In this document: in pieces, positions 56,745 through 64,000 of the stretch
How positions within the stretch are numbered: position 1 is the first letter of the stretch
Layout: every line of letters begins with the position of its first letter
Origin: Saccharopolyspora kobensis
GTDB taxonomy: Bacteria; Actinomycetota; Actinomycetes; Mycobacteriales; Pseudonocardiaceae
DNA: 64,000 nucleotides
Assembly: GCF_900108315.1 (NCBI RefSeq)
Contig: NZ_FNVB01000006.1
Coordinates: 268,180 to 332,179 of the forward strand
Reading direction: 5' to 3'
Program-made: the position numbers and the translations under genes
Notes under the pieces: generated by a model
Seen by the model: only the letters and a program-made list of their open reading frames with translations
What the model was told of the DNA's origin: nothing
Database searches by the model: none

Positions 56745-57151
56745 AAGCCCCCCACGGTGCGGGGGTTGGGTTTCGCGTGCTCCTTACCTTGAGTGGTGTG
56801 CTCGGCCTGGGTTGTGGACCAGCGGTTCGGCGCTGACCTCGGTGGGGTCGCCGGGTCCTGGCATCGGTGGGTTGTTTGTGGGTTGCTTCTTCGTTGGTGA
56901 CCTGGTTCTGGTCGTGTCGCTCGGTTTCTGGGGCTTGGCAGCTTGACGGCTGGGGTTCGGGTCTTGCCGGGTGTCGTCTTCGTGTTGGTTTGGGTTGTTT
57001 GGTGGGTTTGGGTTTGGGTTGATCTTCTTTTTGGTTTTGGGTTCGCTCGAAATTGGGAATTTTCCTGACTCTCGGGTTGTGCGGGGTGCGCGGGTTGGTG
57101 GGGTGTGATCTTCTCGTTGGCGCCTTGTTCTCGGTTTTTGGAGGGTTTTTC

Positions 57152-57502
57152 ATGCGTCGGGTTGTTGTTGGTCTGCTGGCCTTCGGAGTTCTCGGAAGCA
57201 TCGGAGGCGGGGTCGCCAATGCCGTTGGCGAGCCCTACCAGCAGCCGAATTCCTCGGAATCCTGGGGCTGGCAGATCAACGGGCAGAAGTTCAGCTCCTG
57301 GCAGGACGGGTCGAGCTCCACCACCTCCAGCACCACCTCTTCGACGACTTCCACCACCACCACTACCAGCACTTCCGCCCGATCCGGCGACGGCGGGCAG
57401 GGCGGCAGCGCGCAGGGCGGCTCGTCCCACAGCTACGTCCAGGGCGACGGCTGGGCGTACAGCTACGCGCAGGGCGAGAACGCTCAGGGCGCAAACGGTT
57501 GA
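57152..57502 (+). CDS. Small secreted Ser/Thr/Gly-rich protein
   Basis: 116 aa. Signal peptide 1-24 (MRRVVVGLLAFGVLGSIGGGVANA, cleavage before VGEP). The mature part has an aromatic segment (SWGWQINGQKFSSWQDG), a run of about 22 Ser/Thr, and a Gly/Gln-rich end (SYVQGDGWAYSYAQGENAQG). No family recognised. TTTGGAGGG precedes the ATG at good spacing and a strong terminator follows, so it is very probably expressed. The Ser/Thr run would be a target for mannosylation. Confidence 0.7.
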   Translation: MRRVVVGLLAFGVLGSIGGGVANAVGEPYQQPNSSESWGWQINGQKFSSWQDGSSSTTSSTTSSTTSTTTTTSTSARSGDGGQGGSAQGGSSHSYVQGDGWAYSYAQGENAQGANG

Positions 57503-57507
57503 GTTCG

Positions 57508-57545
57508 GGGATGTGCCGCGCTCGGTGGCGGGCGCGGCACATCCC
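57508..57545 (+). terminator. 14-bp perfect terminator hairpin
   Basis: GGGATGTGCCGCGC pairs with GCGCGGCACATCCC just after the secreted-protein gene, followed by ATTTC. Confidence 0.75.
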
Positions 57546-57577
57546 ATTTCGCGCGCATGTTCGTGCGCCGATTTTCA

Positions 57578-57672
57578 GAACGGGGATCACCGCAACAGCC
57601 GACGATCCCCGTTCCCCATTCAGCGCGCGCAGGATTAATTCGCGAATGCTGAACCGGATTTGAATTAATTCC
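57578..57672. promoter_or_regulatory. Two further inverted repeats before the 57790 gene
   Basis: GAACGGGGATC (57578-57588) pairs with GATCCCCGTTC (57604-57614); GGATTAATTC (57632-57641) with GAATTAATTCC (57662-57672). The second is AT-rich and could be an operator. Confidence 0.45.
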
Positions 57673-57789
57673 GCGTTGCTCCGGCCGGTCGCCGTCGCCG
57701 GATCGGCCCCGCCGGGCGGTTCCGGGCGGTGCGCCCTGCCGATAAGCTCCCTCCTCGAAGCACGGGCCGCCGTGCGCGGGAGGAGCTGC

Positions 57790-58362
57790 ATGTCCGGTGC
57801 CACTCGTTCGCGGGTGCGGCGGTTGTCGGGCGTCGGGTTGTGCGTGCTCGCCGTCGGCATCGGGCTCGCCGCGGCCGGCTGGATCATGCCCTCGCCCACC
57901 GCCTCCGGCTACACGAGCGTGCCGAACACGTGCGAGTCGGTCTCGCCGCATTCGCTGGAGCAGGCGTTCCAGCCGCGGCAGACCGAGGTCTACGAGCAGC
58001 GGCACGGCATCGACGGCGGCAGGCACAGCTCGAAGTGCCAGTGGCGCACCGAAGGACCGGTGCACGCCGAGCGGAAGACCCGGCTGCACGTCGAGATGGC
58101 GATCGAGTTCGACCGCGAAGCACGCCCGGACACCGCCTACGTCGACCAGTTCCTCGACTACCTGGAACTGGAACCGGGCGCGGCCGAAGTGCCGGACCTG
58201 GACGCCCGCGCGGTCGTGATCCGCAGCCCGCGCGACGTCCAGCTCGTCGCGGCCAAGGCCAACATGACGATCGCGGTCCGCTACAGCGCTGCGGCGCCGA
58301 CCGCGGAACTCGAACCGGTCGCCCGCCAGGTCGTCGAGGAGCTGCTGGTCGTCGCGGGCTGA
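57790..58362 (+). CDS. Membrane-anchored extracytoplasmic hypothetical protein
   Basis: 190 aa. A basic N-terminus (SGATRSRVRRLS) leads into one TM helix (about 14-33) and an outer domain with a Cys pair (PNTCESVSP...SSKCQWRTE) and the late segment AVVIRSPRDVQLVAAKANMTIAVRYSAAAP. The layout resembles DUF3558-like sensor/lipoproteins of actinomycetes, but there is no lipobox. ATG 57790 follows GGAG. Function unknown. Confidence 0.72.
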   Translation: MSGATRSRVRRLSGVGLCVLAVGIGLAAAGWIMPSPTASGYTSVPNTCESVSPHSLEQAFQPRQTEVYEQRHGIDGGRHSSKCQWRTEGPVHAERKTRLHVEMAIEFDREARPDTAYVDQFLDYLELEPGAAEVPDLDARAVVIRSPRDVQLVAAKANMTIAVRYSAAAPTAELEPVARQVVEELLVVAG

Positions 58363-58452
58363 GATCGGTGGAGTTCTTCTCCGGGTTGCGATGATTCTGC
58401 GCCGTGGGCGGAGTCCATGGGGTGGCAGTTTCGACATCGCGGAGGAACGGAC

Positions 58453-59073
58453 ATGACCGCAGGGCTCTGGGAGCTGGTCCACGAGGAGCGCGAAGCGCTG
58501 GCGGCTGATCTATCGGGGCTTTCCGAGGAGCAGTGGTCGACGCCGTCGCTCTGCGAAGGGCTGACCGTGCGGGAGGTGCTCGCGCACATCACCGCGGCCG
58601 CGAGCTTGAACCCCGTGCAGTGGCTGGCGGGCGTGATCCGCTGCCGCTTCGACTTCGACAAGCAGGTGGCCATGCGGTTGGCCGAGCACCTGGGCGCGGA
58701 CGGCGCCGAGACGCTCGACCGGTTCCGCCGCGTCATCACGAGCCGGACGAAGCCACCGCTGCCGGTGGTGGCGATGCTCGGCGAGGTGATCGTGCACGGC
58801 GAGGACGTCCGCCGGCCGCTGGGCATCCGCCGCGACTACCCGATCAGCACGCTCACGCAGCTGGCCGAGTACTACCGCAGCTCCGACCTCGTCGTCCCGG
58901 CGAAGGGCCGCATCGGTGGTCTGCGGCTCGCCGCGAACGACGGGCCGTTCGAGACCGGCGCCGGGCAGCCCGCGTCCGGGACCACCCTGGCGCTGATCAT
59001 GGCGATGGTCGGCCGCACGGCGTACTGCGACGACCTCGAGGGCGACGGCGTCGCAGTCCTCCGCTCCCGCTGA
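58453..59073 (+). CDS. DinB-like, mycothiol-dependent maleylpyruvate isomerase-family protein
   Basis: 206 aa four-helix-bundle metalloenzyme. LWELVHEEREALAADLSGLSEEQWSTPSLCEGLTVREVLAHITAAA and EVIVHGEDVRRPLGI give the three metal ligands (H...E...H) of the DinB/MDMPI group (TIGR03083-like). Such enzymes use mycothiol or bacillithiol in conjugation. ATG 58453 has GGAGGAACG upstream. The specific reaction is not known. Confidence 0.86.
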   Translation: MTAGLWELVHEEREALAADLSGLSEEQWSTPSLCEGLTVREVLAHITAAASLNPVQWLAGVIRCRFDFDKQVAMRLAEHLGADGAETLDRFRRVITSRTKPPLPVVAMLGEVIVHGEDVRRPLGIRRDYPISTLTQLAEYYRSSDLVVPAKGRIGGLRLAANDGPFETGAGQPASGTTLALIMAMVGRTAYCDDLEGDGVAVLRSR

Positions 59074-59149
59074 GCGGTCGATCCGGATCCTTCGGGCCGC
59101 AGCCGCGAGGTGTCGCGACAACGGCATGAGCTGTCGCAAGCGCGCAGCG

Positions 59150-59300
59150 CTCAACCCACCCTCGCAACCGGCACCGCCGCGGGTTCTGAGCGGTTTCCTG
59201 GCGAGGACGGCCCCTCCGCCGTGTAGTCGGACGTACATCAGGAGGGGCACCCGCAGCTCCAGGGAACCGCTCAGGTTCCGCCACGCAGAACGAGCAGGTT
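59150..59300 (-). repeat. Family B 3'-UTR element after msrA
   Basis: Opening block GCTCGTTCTGCGTGGCGG at 59295-59278, 9 nt after the stop; stem CTGAGCGGTTTCCTGG (59186-59201) with CCAGGGAACCGCTCAG (59259-59274); inner GCCCCTCC/GGAGGGGC. Base changes against the serS and actP copies are compensated in both stems. Confidence 0.75.
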
Positions 59301-59304
59301 TCCG

Positions 59305-59973
59305 TCAGCCCTGGGCGGTCACTCCGGTGCCGATCGGGCAGGAGACCCCGGTGCCGCCGAGGCCGCAGTAGCCGTTCGGGTTCTTGGCGTCGCTCAGGTA
59401 CTGCTGGTGGTAGGTCTCCGCGTAGTAGAAGGCCTCCAGCGGGGCGATCTCGGTGGTGATCTCGCCTCGGTTCGCGGCGCTGAGGGCCTGCTGGAACACC
59501 TCGCGGCTGGCCTCGGCCTCGGCCCGCTGGGCGTCGTCGGTGAGGTAGATCGCCGAGCGGTACTGGGTGCCGATGTCGTTGCCCTGGCGCATGCCCTGGG
59601 TCGGGTCGTGGTTCTCCCAGAACACCTTCAGGACCTGGGCGTAGCTGATCACCTTCGGGTCGAAGACGACCAGCACCACCTCGGTGTGCCCGGTGCGGCC
59701 GGAGCAGACCTCGTCGTAGGTCGGGTTCGGGGTGTAGCCGCCCGCGTAGCCGACCGCGGTGGTCCACACCCCTTCGGTGCGCCAGAAGACGCGTTCCGCG
59801 CCCCAGAAGCAGCCCATGCCCACGACCGCCGTGGCGTAGCCGTCCGGGAACGGCGGAACGATCCGGCGATCGGGGTGCACCGCGTGGAACTCCGCGACCG
59901 GCAGCGGGGTGTCCCGCCCGGGCAGGGCAGCCGCCCGGTCGATCAGGCTCGTCTTGTCACCGAAAAGCGCCAT
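59305..59973 (-). CDS. msrA: Peptide methionine sulfoxide reductase A
   Basis: 222 aa. Reduces methionine-S-sulfoxide in proteins. Catalytic C55 lies in [41 protein letters not shown] and [23 protein letters not shown] are characteristic; a recycling Cys pair sits at the C-terminus (YCGLGG...SCPIG). The 45-residue N-terminal extension is common in actinobacterial MsrA. ATG 59973 is 7 nt after TACCCT, so it is probably leaderless. Cytosolic. Confidence 0.96.
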   Translation of the reverse strand: MALFGDKTSLIDRAAALPGRDTPLPVAEFHAVHPDRRIVPPFPDGYATAVVGMGCFWGAERVFWRTEGVWTTAVGYAGGYTPNPTYDEVCSGRTGHTEVVLVVFDPKVISYAQVLKVFWENHDPTQGMRQGNDIGTQYRSAIYLTDDAQRAEAEASREVFQQALSAANRGEITTEIAPLEAFYYAETYHQQYLSDAKNPNGYCGLGGTGVSCPIGTGVTAQG

Positions 59974-59980
59974 GTTCCCG

Positions 59981-59986
59981 AGGGTA
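59981..59986 (-). promoter_or_regulatory. Probable -10 box of leaderless msrA promoter
   Basis: TACCCT on the minus strand, 7 nt before the ATG. Confidence 0.45.
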
Positions 59987-59994
59987 CGCCTCGA

Positions 59995-61872
59995 TCAGCG
60001 GCGATCCTGGTGCTTGGGATGCGGACGGGTCTCCTCGTCCGGGCTCGGCGGGGGCTCCGGGCGGGCGTGCCGGCCGGTCCCCGCGCGCCGAGCCGGTGGG
60101 CGCGGTCGGCCCGGCGGCGTCTGCCGGGGTTCCACGTCGCCGACCAGGCGCTTGGCCAGCGCGGAGTCCTCCTGGAGCGGGGCCGCCCGGCGGCGCGGTG
60201 GGGCGTCGATCGGACGCTGCGGGCGCGGGTACGGGCGGCCCGGTGCCGCGCCGTTGCGGGGTTCGGAAGTGCCCTGGTGGCCGTTCGGCGGCAAGTCCGC
60301 TGGTGGGCGGGCGATGCCGGTCGGCATGGAGCCGCGGTCCTGCGGTGCGCCGTTGCGCGACTCCAGCGGGCGGACCGGCCCGTCCGCCCGGTTCGGCAGG
60401 GATTCCGCGCGCCTCCGGCGGCCGACGCCGATGTCCGGGCGCGGCGGCACGGCGGGCTGCTCGGCAGGCTTCACCTCGCCGACGGGCCTGACCCGGCGCG
60501 GCTGGTCGGCGCCCTCCGCCCTCCGGCGCGGGCGGTCGGCTTCCGGCACCGGCGTACCGCGGGGAGGCGTCGGCGGACGAGGTCGGTCGTCCTGCGCTGC
60601 CGTGCCGCGAGGCGGTGTCGGCGGGCGGTCGTCCTGCGCCGGCGTGCCGCGGGGCGGGGTGGCCGCGCGGCGACGGCCCGGGCGGCCGACCGCGGTCACC
60701 TTCGTCGTCGCCTCCGGGGCCGGTTTCGGCTCGGGCTCGTCGTCCGCTTCGGGTTCCTCGGGCTCCTCGACGTCGACCGGATCGTCCTTCTTCTTCGGGG
60801 CCGGGGTGAGGTAGTGCCGCAGCTTCATCGTCGGGTCCTCGATGAACTTCCACGACAGCGTGCCGATCACGTACGCCAGCGGTGCCGCGCAGATCAGCAT
60901 CAGCCACTGGTTGCGGACGCCCGCCATGGCCAGCAGCTGCTGGATCGGGAATCCCCACACGTACACGCCGTAGCTGCCGTTGACCCACACCCCGGGGACG
61001 GTCAGCCGGGCGGGCCAGTAGTGCCCGGCCAGCACCACCGCGTAGCTGACCACGAACACCATCAGGAAGGAGCCGGCGATGCTGTTGGGCATCAGCGCCA
61101 GCACCACCAGCCCGGCGCCCGCGGCCAGCGGCGAGAGCGGGATCCGGTAGAGGTTCAGCACCACGCCGAAGGCGAACGCGACCAGGAACGCCACCAGCGA
61201 CTCGACCGGGACGCTGAGCAGCGAACCGGCCGACTCCGCACCGGGGATCTGGTCCAGGTGCCGGTCCCAGATGACCAGCGCGACCAGCGCGACCACCGTG
61301 ATCCAGCGGTACTTGTCCTTGCCCGCGCCGACCACGAGCAGCAGGAACAGGCCCGCGTAGGCGAGCAGCTCCATCGGCAGCGTCCACAGCGAACCGTTCA
61401 CCGCGTCGGGCCACGGGTTGTCCGTGAACACCCCGGGCAGCTCGTGCTTGAGGGTGAGCATTCCGGCGTTGTTGACGATGTAGCCCCAGGTGCCGTGCGC
61501 GGCGAAGTAGTCACCCGCGGACAGGGTGGTGACCAGCGGGCCGATGACCAGCGCCATGGCCAACGTCACGGTCAGCATCGGCGGCCACAGCCGCAGGACG
61601 CGCTTCGCCGCGAACCTGCCGAGATGCGGGTCGCGGAGCCAACTCTCCGTGATCTGGAAGCCGCTCATCGCGAAGAAGCCCATCAGGACGCCGTCGTCGG
61701 GCCGCAGCGCCCAGTCCTTCGAGAACAGCACTCCCTCGCCGGCCAGCGGTGAGCTGTGACCGTAGATGACCAGCACCGCACCGATCATCCGGATCCAGGC
61801 GAAGCCGTGGTGCGGTTCGGCGAACAACTCCGGACGGGTGTGCACGACCCGCGCATCACCCACCCAGATCAC
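59995..61872 (-). CDS. Acyltransferase-3 family membrane protein with long disordered tail
   Basis: 625 aa. Residues 20-365 form the Acyl_transf_3 domain with about ten TM helices (GFAWIRMIGAVLVIYGHSSPL with the active His, FFAMSGFQITESW, RVLRLWPPMLTVTLAMALV, NGSLWTLPMELLAYAGL). It O-acylates sugars or lipids at the membrane. Residues 375-625 are Pro/Arg-rich and disordered, with repeated TPPRGTPAQDDRP units. GTG 61872 starts IWVGDARVVHT. The neighbouring glycosyltransferase fits an envelope role. Confidence 0.88.
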   Translation of the reverse strand: MIWVGDARVVHTRPELFAEPHHGFAWIRMIGAVLVIYGHSSPLAGEGVLFSKDWALRPDDGVLMGFFAMSGFQITESWLRDPHLGRFAAKRVLRLWPPMLTVTLAMALVIGPLVTTLSAGDYFAAHGTWGYIVNNAGMLTLKHELPGVFTDNPWPDAVNGSLWTLPMELLAYAGLFLLLVVGAGKDKYRWITVVALVALVIWDRHLDQIPGAESAGSLLSVPVESLVAFLVAFAFGVVLNLYRIPLSPLAAGAGLVVLALMPNSIAGSFLMVFVVSYAVVLAGHYWPARLTVPGVWVNGSYGVYVWGFPIQQLLAMAGVRNQWLMLICAAPLAYVIGTLSWKFIEDPTMKLRHYLTPAPKKKDDPVDVEEPEEPEADDEPEPKPAPEATTKVTAVGRPGRRRAATPPRGTPAQDDRPPTPPRGTAAQDDRPRPPTPPRGTPVPEADRPRRRAEGADQPRRVRPVGEVKPAEQPAVPPRPDIGVGRRRRAESLPNRADGPVRPLESRNGAPQDRGSMPTGIARPPADLPPNGHQGTSEPRNGAAPGRPYPRPQRPIDAPPRRRAAPLQEDSALAKRLVGDVEPRQTPPGRPRPPARRAGTGRHARPEPPPSPDEETRPHPKHQDRR

Positions 61873-62089
61873 CCCATCAAGTCAATGCCCCCGCCAGAGA
61901 GGTCAACGCTGCGTAGCCTAGCTGGGGGCGCGGCGGTTGGGGACCCATTACCTCGTAGCCGCCCGGCACGACCAGACCGGGGGCCGGATCGTTATCCGGC
62001 CGGTGCCCCGCAGCCCACCGACCGGGTGCCAGAATGGCGATCGATCGCATGTGGGGGCGTTCGCTGTTCAATCCGGAAAGGGCGCATCG

Positions 62090-63328
62090 GTGACCTGGCA
62101 AGACGAGTTGCAGAATCTCGACGCCGAACTCGCGGCGGGTCGGATTTCCGCCGAGGAGTATCGCCAGCGGCGGGACGCCGTGCTCGGTCGCGCTCAAGGC
62201 GGGCAGAACGGACCTGCTTCCGGCGGATTCCCGCAGCAGCAGCCCGGCACTCCGTCGGGTGGTCTGCCGCAGCAGCCCGGCACTCCGGCCGGAGGTACTC
62301 CGCAGCAGCAGGGCAGCCCGTTCCCGCCCGCCTTCAGCTGGGGAGACGCCGCTGCGCAGGGGGCGCAGCAGCAGGCCCAGCCGCAGCAGCAGGTCTCGGG
62401 TGATGCCACGCAGGTCGTGCCGAACCCGGTCGCTCCGCAGCCGCCGCAGAACGACTCCGAGAGCACCCAGGTCGTCAACCTCAACCAGCAGCAACAGCAG
62501 TGGCCGGCGCAGCAGCCGCCACCGCAGCAGCCGCAGTGGGGCCCGCAGCAGGGCTGGGGCCCGGTGGAGAGCACCGGCACCCCGTGGGGCGACGACCTGC
62601 CCGGCGGGCAGCCGGAGCACGGCGACGCGGCCTGGATGCGGCAGGGCCCCGAGGTCTTCGACAGCGCGGGCAAGTCCGGCAAGGGCAAGCTCATCGCCGG
62701 GCTGTCCATCGGCGGTGTGCTGGTGGTCGGCCTGATCGTCGCGCTGATCTTCTTCTTCACCAGCGGCAACGACAGCCCGGGCGAGGTCATCGAGGCCGAG
62801 CCGACCGTGCAGACCCCGCCGCCGCCGACGACCAAGGAACTGCCCGAGCCGCCCGCGGCCAACCCGAACCCGCCCGCCAACCCGCAGGACGTGCTGGTCG
62901 GCGTGGAGGGCCCGGCGCACCCGTGGAACGGTCCGCTGGACCTGCCCGCGCTGCAGGGCCACAAGGCCGGCGTGCTGCAGCCGCAGGCCGTGCTGGACAC
63001 CGCGATCCAGAACGGCCTGACCGACGGCTGGTTCACCAAGACCGACGGCCCGCCGCAGGTCACGCTGCTCGCGCTGCGCATGCCGAGCCCGGACGCGGCC
63101 TCCACCGTGGTGCAGAAGTACCTCGACGCCCAGCAGGGCCTGGCCGTCGAGGAGGACCTGTCGTACAAGGGCGTGGAGGTCGTCTCCACCGGCAGCACCT
63201 TCCGCACCGCCTACGTGTCGCACGGCTGGGTGGTCATCATCGACTCCAGCGGTGAGCAGGCCGAGCAGAAGTTCAAGGACGTGCTCTCGCAGCAGCTCGC
63301 CAAGACCCCGCCGACCGTCCGCGACTGA
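62090..63328 (+). CDS. Single-pass membrane protein with SHOCT-like start and Gln/Pro-rich linker
   Basis: 412 aa. It begins TWQDELQNLDAELAAGRISAEEYRQRRDAVLG, a short SHOCT-like helix pair. A Q/P/G-rich linker (residues 40-195) is followed by a TM helix (about 204-226) and an extracytoplasmic domain (ANPQDVLVGVEGPAHPWNGPLDLPALQGHKAGVLQPQAVLDTAIQNGLTDGW...FRTAYVSHGWVVIIDSS). GTG 62090 is preceded by GGAAAGG. Function unknown; the layout is common among pseudonocardial envelope proteins. Confidence 0.78.
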   Translation: MTWQDELQNLDAELAAGRISAEEYRQRRDAVLGRAQGGQNGPASGGFPQQQPGTPSGGLPQQPGTPAGGTPQQQGSPFPPAFSWGDAAAQGAQQQAQPQQQVSGDATQVVPNPVAPQPPQNDSESTQVVNLNQQQQQWPAQQPPPQQPQWGPQQGWGPVESTGTPWGDDLPGGQPEHGDAAWMRQGPEVFDSAGKSGKGKLIAGLSIGGVLVVGLIVALIFFFTSGNDSPGEVIEAEPTVQTPPPPTTKELPEPPAANPNPPANPQDVLVGVEGPAHPWNGPLDLPALQGHKAGVLQPQAVLDTAIQNGLTDGWFTKTDGPPQVTLLALRMPSPDAASTVVQKYLDAQQGLAVEEDLSYKGVEVVSTGSTFRTAYVSHGWVVIIDSSGEQAEQKFKDVLSQQLAKTPPTVRD

Positions 63329-63337
63329 CGACCGACG

Positions 63338-63383
63338 CGAAACGGCCCGTCCACCTCGAAACCGAGGAGGACGGGCCGTTTCG
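63338..63383. terminator. Bidirectional terminator between convergent genes
   Basis: CGAAACGGCCCGTCC pairs with GGACGGGCCGTTTCG, with an inner CCTCG/CGAGG stem. Confidence 0.85.
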
Positions 63384-63389
63384 CTTCGG

Positions 63390-64000
63390 TCAGGCTTCGT
63401 AGTCGGCGGTCTTGAGGAGCTCTCGCAGCGTGGCGCGGGAGACGTCCGGGCCGAACTGGGCGGCGATACCGGACTTCCCGGCCTCCGCCAGGCGCTGCCA
63501 GGTCTCGTCGTCGCTGAGCAGGCGGATCACCTCGGCGGCCAGGCCCGGCGCGTCGTCGGCGACCAGTACCTCCTTGCCGTGCTCCAGGTGCATGCCCTCG
63601 ACCGCCACCGTCGTGCCGACCACCGGCACCCCGAGGCTGAGGCTCTCGCCGACCTTGCCCTTGACGCCCGCGCCGAACCGCAGCGGCGCCAGGGTCACGC
63701 GGCTGCGCGCGTAGTGCGGCTCCAGCTCCGCGACCCAGCCGTGCACCTCGACGCCCGGCCCGGCCAGCGCGCGGACCTCGTCGGTCGGGTTGCTGCCGAT
63801 CACGTGCAGCACCGCCTCCGGGCACTTCTCGCGCACCAGCGGCATGATCTCGCGGGCCGCCCAGCGCGCCGCGTCGACGTTCGGCGGGTGGTCGAAGCTG
63901 CCCACGAACACGACGTCCTTGCGGCCGTCGGGCTGCGCCGGGCTCCAGTCCACCTCGTGCACGTTGGACAGCACGCGGACGTCGGCTTCGGGGACGAGCT
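63390..64000 (-). CDS. GT4-type glycosyltransferase, C-terminal part (runs off the window)
   Basis: The frame is open to the window edge. The visible 203 residues are the C-terminal donor-binding domain of a GT-B enzyme: VDWSPAQPDGRKDVVFVGSFDHPPNVDAARW, AVLHVIGSNPTDEVRAL, VEVHGWVAELEPHYARSRVTLAPLRFGAGVKGKVGESLSLGVPVVGTTVAVEGM. The E of GESLSLGVP is the nucleotide-sugar contact. The acceptor and donor are unknown. A strong terminator follows the stop. Confidence 0.9.
   Translation of the reverse strand, partial: LVPEADVRVLSNVHEVDWSPAQPDGRKDVVFVGSFDHPPNVDAARWAAREIMPLVREKCPEAVLHVIGSNPTDEVRALAGPGVEVHGWVAELEPHYARSRVTLAPLRFGAGVKGKVGESLSLGVPVVGTTVAVEGMHLEHGKEVLVADDAPGLAAEVIRLLSDDETWQRLAEAGKSGIAAQFGPDVSRATLRELLKTADYEA

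Larger units (their letters stand above)
56668..57151. other. G+T-rich tract downstream of tRNA-Gly
   Basis: 484 nt with no supported gene. After the tRNA terminator hairpin and an 18-bp palindrome, the stretch 56830-57145 is strongly biased to G and T on the plus strand with very little A, unlike the rest of the window. It may be a long 5' leader of the secreted-protein gene at 57152 or foreign DNA beside a tRNA. Confidence 0.55.

Noticed and set aside
56720..56760. Second tRNA suggested by GGTTCGAACCCCCC
   Set aside because: Only a T-arm-like palindrome is present; no acceptor or anticodon stem can be formed around it.
56595..57151. Integrative element attached to tRNA-Gly
   Set aside because: No integrase, no second copy of the tRNA 3' end and no foreign genes are visible in the window.
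56621..57547. Long minus-strand open frame ending in MTGLEPATLTLAR
   Set aside because: It is the antisense translation of the tRNA-Gly gene plus the G+T-rich tract; this peptide is a well-known spurious annotation next to tRNA-Gly genes.
62220..62560. CAGCAGCAG-rich microsatellite
   Set aside because: It encodes the Gln/Pro-rich linker of the 62090 gene, with interrupted codons; not an independent repeat element.

Overview
This is a very GC-rich actinobacterial chromosome segment, most likely from the order Pseudonocardiales; Saccharopolyspora is my guess from gene content and I cannot confirm it. Pointers are UDP-galactopyranose mutase (galactan/arabinogalactan wall), a mycothiol/DinB-type enzyme, an F420/flavin luciferase-like oxidoreductase, a DevR/DosR-type regulator, frequent GTG/TTG starts, and many starts lying 6-8 nt after a TANNNT box (probable leaderless mRNAs). 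From memory, the order glf, secreted amidase, Cof-type HAD phosphatase, serS, septum-formation protein, small metallopeptidase, histidine phosphatase, pheA, ferritin follows Mycobacterium tuberculosis Rv3809c, Rv3811, Rv3813c, Rv3834c, Rv3835, Rv3836, Rv3837c, Rv3838c, Rv3841. The window therefore looks like an old, conserved, oriC-proximal neighbourhood with lineage-specific insertions. There is no prophage, transposase or CRISPR array.

Layout. 1-14.4 kb: wall and housekeeping genes (glf, GT87, amidase, HAD, LLM oxidoreductase, XRE-cupin regulator, HhH glycosylase, serS, ATP-grasp pair, septum protein, metallopeptidase, pheA, macro domain). 14.4-23.1 kb: a DevR/DosS-like two-component pair next to the cydA-cydB-cydDC respiratory cluster, with two DosR-like boxes before cydA. 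23.3-28.2 kb: an ECF sigma/anti-sigma/ABC exporter operon with a partly duplicated ATPase-permease unit. 28.2-36.2 kb: GT39 and GPP34 proteins, a Cys/Met-rich copper-storage-like protein, an NmrA-type reductase, a fumarylacetoacetase operon with its IclR regulator, and an IdeR-box-controlled DUF2470 protein. 36.4-45.2 kb: CPBP protease, arginine deiminase, iron-box ferritin, a sigma-factor pair, SEC-C protein, glycerophosphodiesterase, DUF4328 and rhodanese. 45.5-53.8 kb: two ActP-type symporter modules with LytT, SppA and LytS. 54-64 kb: Fpg/Nei glycosylase, an ECF sigma factor, tRNA-Gly with a G+T-rich downstream tract, small secreted proteins, msrA, acyltransferase and a glycosyltransferase running off the edge.

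The most unusual content is intergenic. Three repeat families recur. Family A consists of nested palindromes built from ATTTC-N4-GAAAT dyads whose centres are exactly 24 nt apart (loci near 2.0, 11.7, 11.85, 20.5 and 37.7 kb, with a looser variant near 8.3 kb); at three loci a GTGTCGG/CCGACAC hairpin sits beside it. Family B is a roughly 150-nt structured element that begins 9-15 nt after the stop codon of five unrelated genes (serS, the DUF2470 gene, actP, sppA, msrA), on the gene's own strand, with compensatory changes in the stem. Family C is a roughly 100-nt element whose conserved end touches a stop codon twice and a start codon twice; it supplies the last codons of one histidine kinase and the Shine-Dalgarno of another gene.

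Starts were chosen by family length, ribosome-binding site, overlap with the upstream stop, or a leaderless -10. Functions of hypothetical genes are not guessed.
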